Positions 10,989 through 23,177 of a stretch of DNA of 64,000 nt are shown piece after piece. How positions within the stretch are numbered: position 1 is the stretch's first letter; each line of letters starts with the position of its first letter. Both the position numbers and the translations under genes were made by a program. The notes below the pieces were generated by a model. That model ran no database searches and was not told the DNA's origin. It saw only the letters and a list, made by a program, of their open reading frames with translations. The DNA is from Arsenophonus sp052401645 (GTDB lineage Bacteria > Pseudomonadota > Gammaproteobacteria > Enterobacterales > Enterobacteriaceae): contig CP198939.1 in assembly GCA_052401645.1 (NCBI GenBank), positions 310,001 through 374,000 of the forward strand. Reading direction: 5' to 3'.

Positions 10989-13900
10989 AAAATCTATATT
11001 TTAGAAAAAGTGTTATTTAGAGTATTTTGTTACAAGTTTACTGATTTAATTATTCTTTATAAATTTTAATCAGCAAAATTTAATAAAATTAAGAAAATAA
11101 TATAAAATACTGTTGCTTATTATACTTATTTTATCTTTCGTTGTATTATTAATTTTTCCTGTGATATTTAATTATTTTAGTGATATTTTATAGAAATATT
11201 TTAAGAAAAATAATATTAGTAATATTTCTTTAAGAACAATCTTCTATATTAATAAAATTAAGAAAGTTTGATTATAACTTTTATAAAGTTTTAGTTATAT
11301 ATAGTAAAAAACTATGGTTTATTTCACTATTTTTAATTAATAATAAATATTATATGTATTAATAAAAGAATTATAACTATAGATCTAATTAATTGTTATA
11401 CTTAAAAAGTATAAATAATATAGTTTTTATTTAAAGTTACAAGATAAATTAATTAGAATATTGATATATAAAATATATATAAATTATTATGTTATAAGTA
11501 ACTAATTTTTTTTATTAAGAATAAGTATTAAATATTTTTATATATCTAATGTTAAATATAATTGTTAAAATATTATCAATATAATAAATTTTATCATTCA
11601 AAATATTTTAATAGTTAGCCAATATAATATAACTATGAATTAATATTCTTAATTTAGTAAATTAAAATAAATAATATCATAAAACTATGAAGTTAATATA
11701 TTAATAATATTAATTATATTTAATGATAGATCTATAATAATAGAAATTCATATATATTTAATAATTAATCATTTTCTGCTAATATAAATAAGTTTGATCG
11801 ATGAATATATTTTATTTATATTATTTAAATCAATATTAATATTTTTCGAGTAAGCTCTATAGTTATAAATAAAAAAAATAGAATTAGTTTTTTATCTTTT
11901 TTAATAGCATTATTTTCTGATAAAAATTTTATGATTATTATCTTATTTAAATATATTTATATTAACTAATATATAGATAGTATCTATAAATATTAGATAA
12001 ATATAATTAATTAGATTTTTATATAATTATCATAAATAACTTTAATACTATAAAATATTTATATTTAATATATCTTTTTACTTGTTATTTTATAAATTTA
12101 TATAAATTATGTTTTAAGATATTGATATAATTTAATGTAATGATAATTTACTCTATAGTATAATTATTATTTATTTCTATTAAATTAATTAAAATATATA
12201 TAGTATTATTTTGATATTTATATTATACATGGTTAATAACTTTCTTTATAATATTATTTTAATTTTTATATATAATTTAAAATTATACAGAAAACTGATT
12301 TAAGTAAACGAATTTTATTTTAAATATCTATTATTTTTTAGATAATATTTTTTATATTGAAGTTTATTTAAAATATATTATTTTATTTGATTGTAGTAAT
12401 TGTAATAGAATAGATTTAGATAAAATATATCATATTTATAATAAATTAAATTGCATTCAAAATCATTTTACACTAAATATTTTTAGTAGAAGAAAAGGAG
12501 TCTATTTTAGATAATTTATTATTTTTATTTCTTCAAATATAGAATATTAGTATCTTAAACATATCAATTATCTGTAGTTTTATTCTAAAAATAAGACAAA
12601 TATTTCTCATTAAAAATTTAAATTATAATTTTTTGATTATATTTTATGAAATTTATAAGTTTATTAAAATGTATATTAAAGATTTTAATTATCTTCTTTT
12701 TTCAGAAAATAGTATGATTATTATCCAAAAGATAGTTTATTAATCTTATTCTTTAAATCTATTTAAATAATTTATATATTGAATGTAAAATTGATACACA
12801 AATCTTTTAATAGATATTATTCTAATTGTTTTGATAAAGTAATATACCTTTTTAAAAACAATATTTGAATTAAATCCATATACTTTTTATCATTAATAAT
12901 GATTTGATATTTAATATTTATTTTATAATAGAAACAATTTATAATTTATGATATTTTATTTATAGATTGTTGTTGTAAGTATTAAACTTTTTCAAAATCT
13001 TTTATTCTATTATTAATTTTTATATAATAGCCTGATATTAATCATGATTAGTTCAAATGATAATTTATTTTTATATTATTAAAATATTTAAATATATTAA
13101 TATTAACAGATAATATTAGTTGCTTTATATTAAAAGATATGTTTGTTATTAAAACAATACTAATCTATATTAGTGTAATATATTTTATTTTTCTAATCAT
13201 TGAATTTTTATCGATTATTATAATTTTTATTATGCGACTAATATATTTTATTGTAGATAATAAAATATTTTAATCTAAATTACTTTAGACATAATTGTTA
13301 TTAAATTACCTTAACTATCAATATATATTATAAATTTTTCAACTTTAAATATTTATATTTTAAATTTTTATTATTATTAATTTAAATAGCATTTTATTTA
13401 CATAGATAATAAAAATGAAACATAACAATTTTAAAATAATTAATATATAAATATGGTTATTTTTAAATAAATAATCTTTAATTATAAGTATATTTATTTT
13501 TTTTTGACAGTAAAGTTTTATAAGTAATTAAAATATAAGTAATATTTTAAAATTAGAAAACAAAGTAAATTCGTGTTATTTATTATATAAATAAAATATC
13601 TATTGTTAGTAATCTTCTTAGATTATTGAGAAAAATATTATATAAGTTATATAGTAAAAAATTGTCACTATTGCCTATCTATATATACTCTAGCAATAGA
13701 TAATAATGAACATTAGTAGTCACTAAATTATTTTTTCATAACATAGATATTGATTTTTATTAATCAAAATTTGTATTTTATAACATATAATAATTTTATA
13801 TTATCATAATAACTTTTTAATCTTGTATTTGATAAAGCGTTTTATTTATTTATCTCCTTAGAACTTTATCTTTATAAAAAGTTTTAATATAATAATTAAT

Positions 13901-14686
13901 GAAAATTTATATAAATAAATTTCTGATTTTTTTTAAAATAATGTTCTTAAAAAGGAAAAAATAGAATGAATTTACTATGGTGTTTAATCAAAGCGTTATT
14001 ATTTAAATATTATTATTATAAATTCATAATCCAATTTATGAGCTTTTTTTAATCATTGCACAAATTAAAAACATAAATTTTTTTATTAATAATTAAGGTA
14101 TTTATCTTTTAATATATTATTTTATAAATTTTCTTAAATAATAATTATTAAAGAAAATTAATATTCTTTTTATTTAAAGAATAAAATTCTGTTCTAAACT
14201 ATTTTAATAATTATAGATAAATATTATTTTTTTGATTTTAGTTTGATAACAACATATATTGTATTATTATTTATAGATATTAATAGTTAATCTCACTACT
14301 TATGATATTTTTTAAATATCTATTATAATTTTATTAAAATTCTAAATAGTAAAATTGATATTACGTGAGATAAACTTAAAGATTTTTTTGTAATTAATTA
14401 CAGATCTATCTAAAAATAAAGATTTGTTTGTTATCATTATTTTTTTATTTATTAAATTTTAATTACTAGATATATTTTAAAATTTAAAAAATATTAAAAT
14501 AGTTTATATACTAAATTAAATATAACTTTCTATAATCATAGAATTATATTCTATATTATTTAATATTGATTAAAAGTATATATTTTATTAATTAGGTTGT
14601 TTAAGTTAATACAATTTATTAAAAATAATAATTTATTTATTAATAAAAATAATTTTTAGTCTTTACTATATTTTATAACTTAATAG
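10989..14686. other. Gene-free spacer upstream of holC
   Basis: pepA would be expected here from E. coli order. One hydrophobic patch near 11.1 kb was compared with the PepA C-terminus but was not convincing. A slightly G/C-richer patch at about 13,660-13,725 contains CTATTGC...GCAATAG and two copies of TCACTA; I do not recognise it. Confidence 0.65.
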
Positions 14687-14790
14687 TTTATCTATTATTA
14701 ATAATAGATAAAAAGTTTTCATTTAAAGATTTATAATCGTTACTAAGATTATTATAAATTTTTATTTATTACTATTTAGTAATAAATAAA
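14687..14790. repeat. Three inverted repeats in tandem
   Basis: A 26-bp palindrome with no loop at 14687-14712 (TTTATCTATTATT arms) is followed by an imperfect hairpin at about 14726-14758 (ATTTATAATC / GATTATTATAAAT). A third has 14-bp arms and a 2-nt loop at 14761-14790 (TTTATTTATTACTA). No gene is nearby. Confidence 0.65.
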
Positions 14791-15142
14791 CTTATATTTA
14801 CTTAATTTACTATTATTTAAATTTTTACTGAAATTGATTAAATAAAAGATGATATTTGTTTTTATAAATAATAATTAACTAAAACAGTTAACCTATATTA
14901 TCATATTAAATCAATAAAAATATAATATAAATTAACAAATTTTAATTTATTAACATATATTATTTCATTGAAAAACTAATAAGTAGTTAACTAATTATTA
15001 AATTAGAAAATAATTAAAAAAATACTAATATCTATCGTTGTTGCCTAAAAACTATAGTTATTCAATATTTAAATTTTTATGTAAAGTATCAAAAAATAAA
15101 TTATATATTTATAATATTTTAAATAATTATTATATTAATTAT

Positions 15143-15221
15143 TTATGTAAAATCATATTTGTTATTAATTAATAACAAATATGATTTATTTTATTTAATT
15201 TAAATAAATTATTTTACATAA
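15143..15221. repeat. Nested inverted repeats around a 38-bp palindrome
   Basis: The core 15150-15187 is a perfect palindrome with 19-bp arms (AAATCATATTTGTTATTAA) and no loop. A second inverted pair lies outside it: TTATGTAAAA at 15143-15152 and TTTTACATAA at 15212-15221. It is about 0.85 kb beyond the 3' end of lptG. Confidence 0.8.
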
Positions 15222-16055
15222 GTAAAATAGTAAATTAAATTTATTAAAAAATTAAAATTGTTTATTTTTATTTAAAATAATATTTTTTATTATACTTATT
15301 GATATAATAGTTTAAAGACATTAAAAAATCTTTTTGTAAAATCCTATTTAACAATTAAAAATATATTTTATTAATTTCAAATAAATTATTGATCAATACT
15401 TTTAATTAATGATAGCTAATAAATTTAATTATTATATTATAGTTTTATTTCAGAAATAATAAATACTATTTATTTATCCTTCTATATAATATGATCTCTT
15501 AAGATAAAAGAGATATTATCTATAATAATTTCTTAGTTAATTATTAGTATAGCCAAATAGATAAATAAATTAATTAATTTAATTTAAATAATATATCTTA
15601 TTATCAAGATACTTATTAAGATTTAAAATATAGGTATAATAGAGAATTAGATGGAATAAAATATTTAGTTTTATAAGAATTTATATGAATTAACTAATTT
15701 GTTTATTTATGAATTTACTAAAAATAAATATTTACTTATTGTTTAAGTAGATATATAAGAATGATATTACAATAGTTCATTAATATGATAATATTACTTT
15801 ATTATTATATAATAAATAAACCAATTTAGTCTTTAAATCAAAATAATGATTAATAATTTAATAAAAAATAATTAGTAATTATAATTATTTCTTTTAACTA
15901 ACAAAATATTATTTTAAAAAGAATATTATCAAAAAATATTAAAAACTCTGATAATAATAATTAAATTAATATAATAAGAAATAAATTTTTAATATTATAC
16001 TAAGTTAGTAGTATTTTATTTGATAGATATAATTATTATAAATAGAAGTTAATTA
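15222..16055. other. Gene-free spacer downstream of lptG
   Basis: No gene. An imperfect stem at about 15,487-15,522 (ATCTCTT / AAGAGAT core with flanking A/T pairs) is the only structure of note. No convincing lptFG terminator is seen directly after the stop. Confidence 0.6.
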
Positions 16056-17129
16056 TTAATGACGCATCAAAAGAAAAATACTAAATATAAAAAACAATAT
16101 GCTTGGTAATATTGCTGCTATCAATGGAGGAGTATCATAGACTAAACTTAAGTTACCAAAACCTTCATTTAATAAATAAAAAATAAATCCACCAAAAATA
16201 CCAATTAATACTCTTACACCAATTAAGACATTTCTCAGTGGTCCAAAAATCAATGATATTGCCATTAACATCACACTACTGACAGAAAAAGGTGATAAAA
16301 TTTTTTTCCACATATTTAATTGATAAATCGAAGCTTTTTGACCAGTCTCTTTAAGATATTTAATATATTTATATAAACCACTTATTGCTAATGAATCAGG
16401 TTCTAGAGAAATAATTTCTAATTTTTCTGGGCTTATATTAGTCTTCCAATCCATCTGTAAACTCTGTGAGTTAATAATTTCTTTTCCATTGTTAATCAAT
16501 GATTTATCTATTTTTGATAATTTCCAATGATTAGTACGAAAATTATAAGAACCTGAAGCTGCAAAAATAATTGCTTGTAATTTTTTTTGTTCATTAAATT
16601 GATAGATAGAGATTTCTTTTATTTTATTTTTATCAATAATATGTTGAATATGAATAAAATTCATACCATCTTTAGCCCATAATCCATTACTTGTGACTAT
16701 TAATGACTGTCCAACAATTTTTTCAGCTTGATAATTACGTGCCCACTGTTCTGTAGAAGGTGCAATCCATTCACCAATAATCACTATAATAATTATCAAA
16801 GGAATCGATGTTTTCATTACTGAAATTGCAATTTGAAGACGAGAAAAACCGGCAATTTGCATTGCAACTAATTCATTGAAGGTTGATAGAGCGCCAAGTC
16901 CTAATAATGTACCTAATAGTGCTGACATTGGAAAAAAAACTTCAATGTCTTTTGGGACAGTAAATAAAATAAAAATTCCTGCATTCCAGCTAGTATAATC
17001 TCCGTCACCTACTTTTCTTAATTGTTCAATAAACTTAATAGTTCCTGATAATGAAACTAACATAAAAATTGTCATTAAAATTGAAGAAAAAATAGTACGC
17101 CCTATATATTTATCTAATATATAAAGCAT
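16056..17129 (-). CDS. lptG: LPS export system permease LptG
   Basis: One of the two inner-membrane permeases that, with the LptB ATPase, extract lipopolysaccharide and pass it to the LptC-A-D bridge. It has 357 aa (E. coli 360) with the family layout: three N-terminal membrane segments, a periplasmic beta-jellyroll-like domain (about residues 130-260) and three C-terminal segments. Signature stretches include LDKYIGRTIF, MLVSLSG, MARNY-like WARNYQAE, LWAKDG and IFGPLRN. Its start lies inside the end of lptF, a 20-nt overlap that suggests translational coupling. Its presence implies an outer membrane with LPS or lipid A is still built. Confidence 0.95.
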   Translation of the reverse strand: MLYILDKYIGRTIFSSILMTIFMLVSLSGTIKFIEQLRKVGDGDYTSWNAGIFILFTVPKDIEVFFPMSALLGTLLGLGALSTFNELVAMQIAGFSRLQIAISVMKTSIPLIIIIVIIGEWIAPSTEQWARNYQAEKIVGQSLIVTSNGLWAKDGMNFIHIQHIIDKNKIKEISIYQFNEQKKLQAIIFAASGSYNFRTNHWKLSKIDKSLINNGKEIINSQSLQMDWKTNISPEKLEIISLEPDSLAISGLYKYIKYLKETGQKASIYQLNMWKKILSPFSVSSVMLMAISLIFGPLRNVLIGVRVLIGIFGGFIFYLLNEGFGNLSLVYDTPPLIAAILPSILFFIFSIFLLMRH

Positions 17130-18225
17130 CGGTAATTTTTTTATAAAACTTAGCGTGAAGTATACGCATAGAAAAAGTATCCCAAATATTTAATATAATA
17201 GCTAATAAGAAAAAAATACCGTTAACTAACCAAATCATTATTCTAGGATCAAATTTATATTTTTTTACATTTGAATGAAACATACTTTGTAATAAAAAAA
17301 ATATCATATAAAGTAAAATAGGAAACAACATATTTAATACTCTTCCATGTCTTGGATTAGCATGACTTAATGGTACAACGAGTAAAGCCATAATAAGTGT
17401 CGAAATAACTAATGTTAATCGCCAGTGAAATTCCAATTTTGATTTAATATCTGTGCTACGCCATAATTGTAACATATTCTTCTGCTCTATTTTATTATTT
17501 TTAACTATTATATCTTTATGATTAATTACTGCTTGATAATCTTTAAATTCTGTTATACGAAAATTACGTAATAAGATTTTAGACTCATAACGGATTCCTT
17601 TATCTAATATCACAATTTTATTACCATTTTCATCTTCTCGGATATATCCACTTTCTGCAATTACAATTGATGGTGGTTGATTATTAATTGGTAGTAATTG
17701 CGCCATAAAGATATCAGTAAAATTTTTTCCTGTTACATTTCTAATATAAAGAACAATATTTTTATCTTTGGTTGTTTTGAATTTTCCTTCAACAATATTA
17801 GCCAAACTAGGATTATTTTTCTCATTAGATAACGTTTGTTCTTGGTATTTTGCTGACGCAGGTAACACTAAATCTATGTTTATTGCCGAAATTATAATTG
17901 TAAATAATGCCAAAATTAAAGCTGTTATTATTAATATTTGTTTACTCAAACCACAGGCATACATAACAGTAATTTCACTATTAATATAAAGCTTACTGTA
18001 TGTCATTAATAACCCTAGAAATAGACTTAATGGAAAAATCAATTGTGACATTTCAGGGATACCTAGCCATAGAAGTGGAAGAACTAAATTGGAAGGAATG
18101 TTTCCTTTAATTGTTGAATTTAGTATATTAATTGTTTTTTGACTAAAAAAAATTAAAATTAGTATAAAAAATATTGCAACTTGATTTTTCAATGTTTCTT
18201 TAATTAAATAGCGAATTATTATCAT
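17110..18225 (-). CDS. lptF: LPS export system permease LptF
   Basis: Partner of LptG in the LptB2FG transporter. It has 371 aa (E. coli 366). N-terminal MIIIRYL, SLFLGLLMT, SEITVM.ACGLSK, the jellyroll segment with FRITEFKDYQA, and the C-terminal VPLSHANPRHGRVL membrane region all match E. coli. First gene of a two-gene operon with overlapping lptG. Only a weak AGG lies upstream. In E. coli lptFG run in the opposite direction to valS; here they run the same way, so an inversion breakpoint lies between 11 and 16 kb. Confidence 0.95.
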   Translation of the reverse strand: MIIIRYLIKETLKNQVAIFFILILIFFSQKTINILNSTIKGNIPSNLVLPLLWLGIPEMSQLIFPLSLFLGLLMTYSKLYINSEITVMYACGLSKQILIITALILALFTIIISAINIDLVLPASAKYQEQTLSNEKNNPSLANIVEGKFKTTKDKNIVLYIRNVTGKNFTDIFMAQLLPINNQPPSIVIAESGYIREDENGNKIVILDKGIRYESKILLRNFRITEFKDYQAVINHKDIIVKNNKIEQKNMLQLWRSTDIKSKLEFHWRLTLVISTLIMALLVVPLSHANPRHGRVLNMLFPILLYMIFFLLQSMFHSNVKKYKFDPRIMIWLVNGIFFLLAIILNIWDTFSMRILHAKFYKKITDALYIR

Positions 18226-19669
18226 ACTAATGATACCTGTTAAACTTAATTTAACAGAGAGATAGCTAATATAATCAAATAATTATGTATTATATTTGAT
18301 TTTTTAAGCTTATAATTTATTATAATAATAAATATATGATTTCAACGATTAGATCATTTAATAAAATTATGTTTAATCACTATTTATTTTATTCAAAACA
18401 GTTTAATTAGTTTTACATAAAGAAACTATTTTATATAAATAAATTTATACTATTTTAGTTTTCAATAGAATCAATCTATTATTTTAAATTTATAAATAGA
18501 TATAGTTTAACTTAAAATATGTAATAAATAAAAATAACATAATATTTTATATTTATTATTAATATATTTTAAAACAAAAAATATAATTATTAAGTTTATT
18601 TTTAAAAAATAGATATTATAGATTTTTAAAAAATACTAATCTTTTCTACATATATTTTATAAGTAAAATATTGAGCTTAATACACTAGTAATTGTCTATT
18701 TATTTTTTAAAATATAATATATTGTTATAAATAATTCAATTTTCTGATGAAATGTAAATATTAGGAATATTTAAAAAGAAACCTTTTTTATAAATTAAAA
18801 GGATCAGGATATAGGTTTTTTTATGTTCTTTAATAATTTTTTTTTTAAAAAAATAAATATACTCATAACATATTTTAATTGCTGAATAAAATAAAAGACC
18901 ATATTTATATTTTTATATAAATAAAATAACCAGTTAAAATTGGTGTACATTAAAATACTATGGACTTATTTTTATCAAAAATAAAGTTAATTTATTTAAT
19001 TAATATTTACATAAGATTATGATTATATATATTTTCTTATAAATTATTCTTTATAAGAATATTTTTATTTATTTTTTGATAGAAATTAAAAAATAAAATA
19101 GGAAAGTTGATAGTTTTAATTAAGAATATTAAGATATAGAATTTTTTTAAATTAGTAAATTATTAATTAATATTAATTATTTTACTGATAATTTCATTAT
19201 TTAAACACGAAGGGATTAATTTTACATAAACATAACTTTCTTATCTATATCAAAATTTATCTGATTAATTCTACTTTAGAATGCCTGTATAAATAGGAAA
19301 AATTAAATAATAAAAAATAATAGTTTATTATATAAAATAAAATTACTTTAATTATATAATAAAAAATATCTTCAGATTAATAAATCTTTTATAACCATTT
19401 ATTTCTTTAATTAAATTTAAAATATTTTAGTAACAAAATAAAGCAAACAAATTATAAAGTCTCTACTATATATAATCATCATTATAAGGTTGTTATATAT
19501 AAAATTAACTGAATAATATAAGAATATTTTATTGATATAAATAATATCAAGTTATTTTTAAAATAAATTATTATAATATAACACTAAATATTATTTCAAT
19601 TGGGTTTTATATATTTTATTAAGGAAGTTAATATTAGAAATAGTATATATATTTTATAAATATTATTAT
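18226..19669. other. Gene-free spacer upstream of lptF
   Basis: No gene. A slightly G/C-richer patch at about 18,775-18,825 (CCTTTT...AAAAGG followed by GGATCAGGATATAGG) was not identified. The lptF promoter presumably lies in the first few hundred bases, but no box stands out in such A+T-rich DNA. Confidence 0.6.
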
Positions 19670-19712
19670 CATAAAAAAAACTTAAAACAATAATTGTTTT
19701 AAGTTTTTTTAT
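19670..19712. terminator. Orphan bidirectional terminator-like hairpin
   Basis: CATAAAAAAAACTTAAAACAAT pairs with ATTGTTTTAAGTTTTTTTATG, with one unpaired A. The stem carries A runs on one side and T runs on the other, so either transcript would end in a stem followed by U residues, the classic bidirectional terminator shape. The nearest genes are lptF (1.4 kb) and tpiA (2.6 kb). It may mark the end of a gene that has been erased. Confidence 0.6.
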
Positions 19713-22342
19713 GAATTTATTTTTATAATTTATAAGAATGGTATTTGAAATACTGTTTCTGTTATTTTACTAAATTTATTCTATCATTAATATTATGTAA
19801 TTGTTGTGTAAGAATTTATTGAAGAAATAATTTAAATTTTAAATAAAAATATTGTTCTAAATAATCTAATATTTATAGATATCTATCATATATAGAACAA
19901 TCTAATTTTTAGTGTTTACTAATTCTCATATTATTCTATTAGCTATATGAAAGTAATTATTATATTAATTAAATTTTGATATTACTAAATTAGTATATAA
20001 GTTATTAAATGAATTAACAATATATTTTAATAAATATTATAATTAATATATTTAAATTAATTTTCAATTTATAAATAAAGATATTTTTAAGAATATATTT
20101 AGAAATTTTATTGGTAATATACATATATCTTTTTATTATAAATAATACTTTATCAATATAAAATCTATATTATTTATAATAATAGAAATAGTTTGATAAT
20201 TTTGTATTATAAGAATAACTTGTATAAAGATCTTAACTTAAAATTATAGTTAAAAATATTAAATATATTAGTTAAAACTTTAACATTTATTTTTTAATAT
20301 TTTTTCTAAATAACAAATGAATTTTATAAACGAAAATTATTTTTTTTTCAAAATGAAGATGTTAATAAATATAAATTAAAATTTATGATTTTAAATTAAT
20401 GATTAGCAATCGTTAGCTTATATAAATTAATGATTTCTATAGTAATTAGAAGTTATATTATTTTTTTAAATGATTATTGTTAAATTAAGATTATAGGAAT
20501 TATTATTAACTATAAATTAGTTGGAATATTATTTAAGACTTAAATATATATAAGATTTTATATAATTAATATCTATAAAAAAATTGATTTATCAGATTTA
20601 TATTATTTATTAATATAATAATTTATATATTTATAATAATTTATTTTTAAGATCAGTTGTTTAAGAGATATATATGTTATTTATAGCTAATAAATTATAA
20701 AATTAATAATAATTCAGATTATAGATACTTTCTGAAATTGAATTTCTATTTTATTTTAAATAAATTGAAAAGACAGGTAAAATAATTGAATTTAACATTT
20801 AAATTAATAAACATGATTATTATTCTTATAACTCTATATATCCTTTCTATATTTGTTTAACGTTTATAATAAAATTAGAATAGAATTCTATTCTAATTAA
20901 TCTTCTATTTGATATTGTTATGAATAAAATTTAGAAAATTATATTAATCATTAATAAAATGAATAAATGAAAACATAAGTTGATTTTTATCATAAATTAA
21001 TTTAATATTTTAAAATATTAACTTTAGATTGATTTAATAACTAGGATTCTAAATATTAATTTATCATATATTAAAGTGATAATATTGTTATATATATTAA
21101 ATAAATATATCGCAATAAAATTGATAAGAATTAATGTTATTAAAATTATTTTTAATATTAAAAATAATAGAGTAAACAAATATTATCATTAATAATTAAC
21201 ATATTGTTTTATCTAAACAGATAAAAAAGTTAATAAACTTTTATTATTAGTATTGATTATACAAATATGAAAGAATGATATTCTTATAAAATAGGTTATA
21301 ATGAAAGTTGAATGATAATAAAAATTATTTTTAGTTTATTAATATAAATTAATAAATATTTTAATAAAATTAAAATAAAAAAATAAAATATTAATTAAAA
21401 ATATAATATAATTATAAATTATATCGAAATTATTTATTTGATAAAAGCAAGATTATTGATATTAATATATATAAATAATATTATTATCCAATATGATCAT
21501 AAAATATCTAAATAAAAAGATTTCTTATTAAGATATAAGTTAGATTCTGTATAATTTATTATATATATTTTCATGGAATTAACTAATTTTTTACTATTAT
21601 ATTTTAAGATTTAATAATTAAAATTATTACTGTAATTATCATTTTCACTTTTTGAATTTAATTTAAATAGTAATAAATATTATCGATATTAAGAATATAA
21701 AAATAATTTCTATATTAATATTATTAATAATTTAATAATAGTTATTATTATAACATCAGATATTGTTCATAACTAAAGTAAATTAAATATAAATATTAAT
21801 ATAAATATTAAAATATTCTATAATCATATAGATAATTTATTTATATAATTATAAAAATGCTATGAGTTGATTATAACAATACTAATCGTTTAATAAAAAG
21901 AATTTTTTTAAAAATCTACTTTTAAGTAATTTATGAGAGATATAATATTTTTAGATAAAATTTGATATATATTTATTTTATTAAAAATGATGATATATAT
22001 TAATTCATAATTAAAAATAAAATAAATAAAAATATAAAACTGTTGATATTATATTAATTTATTTTATAAAAAATAATTACGGAGAAAATAATAACCAAGA
22101 TTATTTTACTTATACTGATTCTTTTTAATTTAAGAAAATTAAAAAGAATTAAATAGATTCAAGATATATTCAATAGTAGATTTAATATGTATAGAGTATT
22201 ATATTATGGTGGTGGTGTGTAAATTTTTTATTTTTTTGAATAATTCATATTTTTATTGCACTTAAATAATATAAGATTAGATCAGTATATTTTATTACAA
22301 TTAAATTTAAATTTATCTCAAATTTTATTAATTATATAATTA
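19713..22342. other. Gene-free spacer before tpiA
   Basis: It holds two loop-less palindromes, 20873-20898 (26 bp, centre GAATTC) and 21145-21168 (24 bp). There are two adjacent stems at about 22086-22110 and 22118-22149 (the latter with 14-bp perfect arms), about 200 nt beyond the tpiA end. A short run ATGGTGGTGGTGTG at about 22206 is unusually G-rich but opens only a tiny ORF. Confidence 0.6.
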
Positions 22343-23177
22343 TTATTGATTTATAAAAATTTTAAAATAAATAGATAAAAACAAGTTTAAATCATGATAT
22401 GTTATAATTAAGATGTTTTTTTGCTGTTGTGCAATACTGACAATAGTAGCAAAAGCATCAGCTTTCAATGATGCATTACCAATTAATGCACCATCAATAT
22501 CTGGTTGAATAAAAAACTCGATAGCATTATTAACATTTATAGAACCACCATATTGAATTATTATTTGTTCGACAATATCTGGATCTTTTTTTTTGCAATG
22601 TGATTGCGGATGAATTTATGAATTTTTTGTACATTGATTAGATTTGCTGATTTTCCAGTACCAATAGCCCAGGTTGGTTCATAAGAAATAACGCTATTTT
22701 CAAATGCAGATACACCTAAATTATTTAATATTATATCAATTTGACTAGCACAAATTACTTTAGTTTTAGAATCATCTTTTTCTTCTTTATATTCACCAAT
22801 ACATAGTATTGGTATTAATCCCTGTGATTTTAATACATAAAATTTTCGAGAATATATTCATTACTTTCCATATGATAAATTCTTCGTTCTGAGTGACCAA
22901 TAATAATATATTTTACGCCAATATCTTTTAGCATTTCTGCTGAAGTATCGCCAGTAAAAGCACCTGATAAATTAATATCAACATTTTGTGCACCAAGTGA
23001 TATTTTACTATTTGATAAAGCTTGCTTTGCTTGAGACAAATAAATTATTGGTGGGGCAATTGCTACATCACAGCTATTTATGTTATGTAATTCATTACAT
23101 AAATTTTTAATTAGTTTTTCAACCATTTTTTTATTGCCATTTAGTTTCCAGTTACCAATGACTAATGGACGTCGCAA
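22343..23177 (-). pseudogene. tpiA: Triose-phosphate isomerase, split by two frameshifts
   Basis: Interconverts dihydroxyacetone phosphate and glyceraldehyde 3-phosphate. Matches E. coli TpiA along almost its whole length: K11 in GNWKLN, H95 in IIIGHSERR, and the catalytic Glu in EPTWAIGTGKS are all kept. Two frameshifts break it. One lies at the A4T4 tract (22839-22846), where a missing A would restore EKFYVLKSQGLIPILCIGE. The other lies at a run of nine A (22586-22594, T on the plus strand), after which DPDIVEQ...QYGGS resumes. The start is TTG. The phosphate-binding GG is read as GN (ALIGNASL), and the normal stop is gone, adding about 28 codons. It could be a young pseudogene, rescued by RNA-polymerase slippage, or a sequencing error in homopolymers. 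Confidence 0.85.

Noticed and set aside
11041..11220. Possible pepA C-terminal remnant upstream of holC
   Set aside because: The resemblance was limited to a run of hydrophobic residues, expected in this composition.
13660..13725. Slightly G/C-richer patch considered as a tRNA or small RNA
   Set aside because: No cloverleaf, no GTTC-type T loop; only a 7-bp stem and a repeated TCACTA.
22205..22263. G-rich start ATGGTGGTGGTGTG opening an 18-codon ORF
   Set aside because: Too short, no ribosome-binding site and no similarity; probably a relic or chance.
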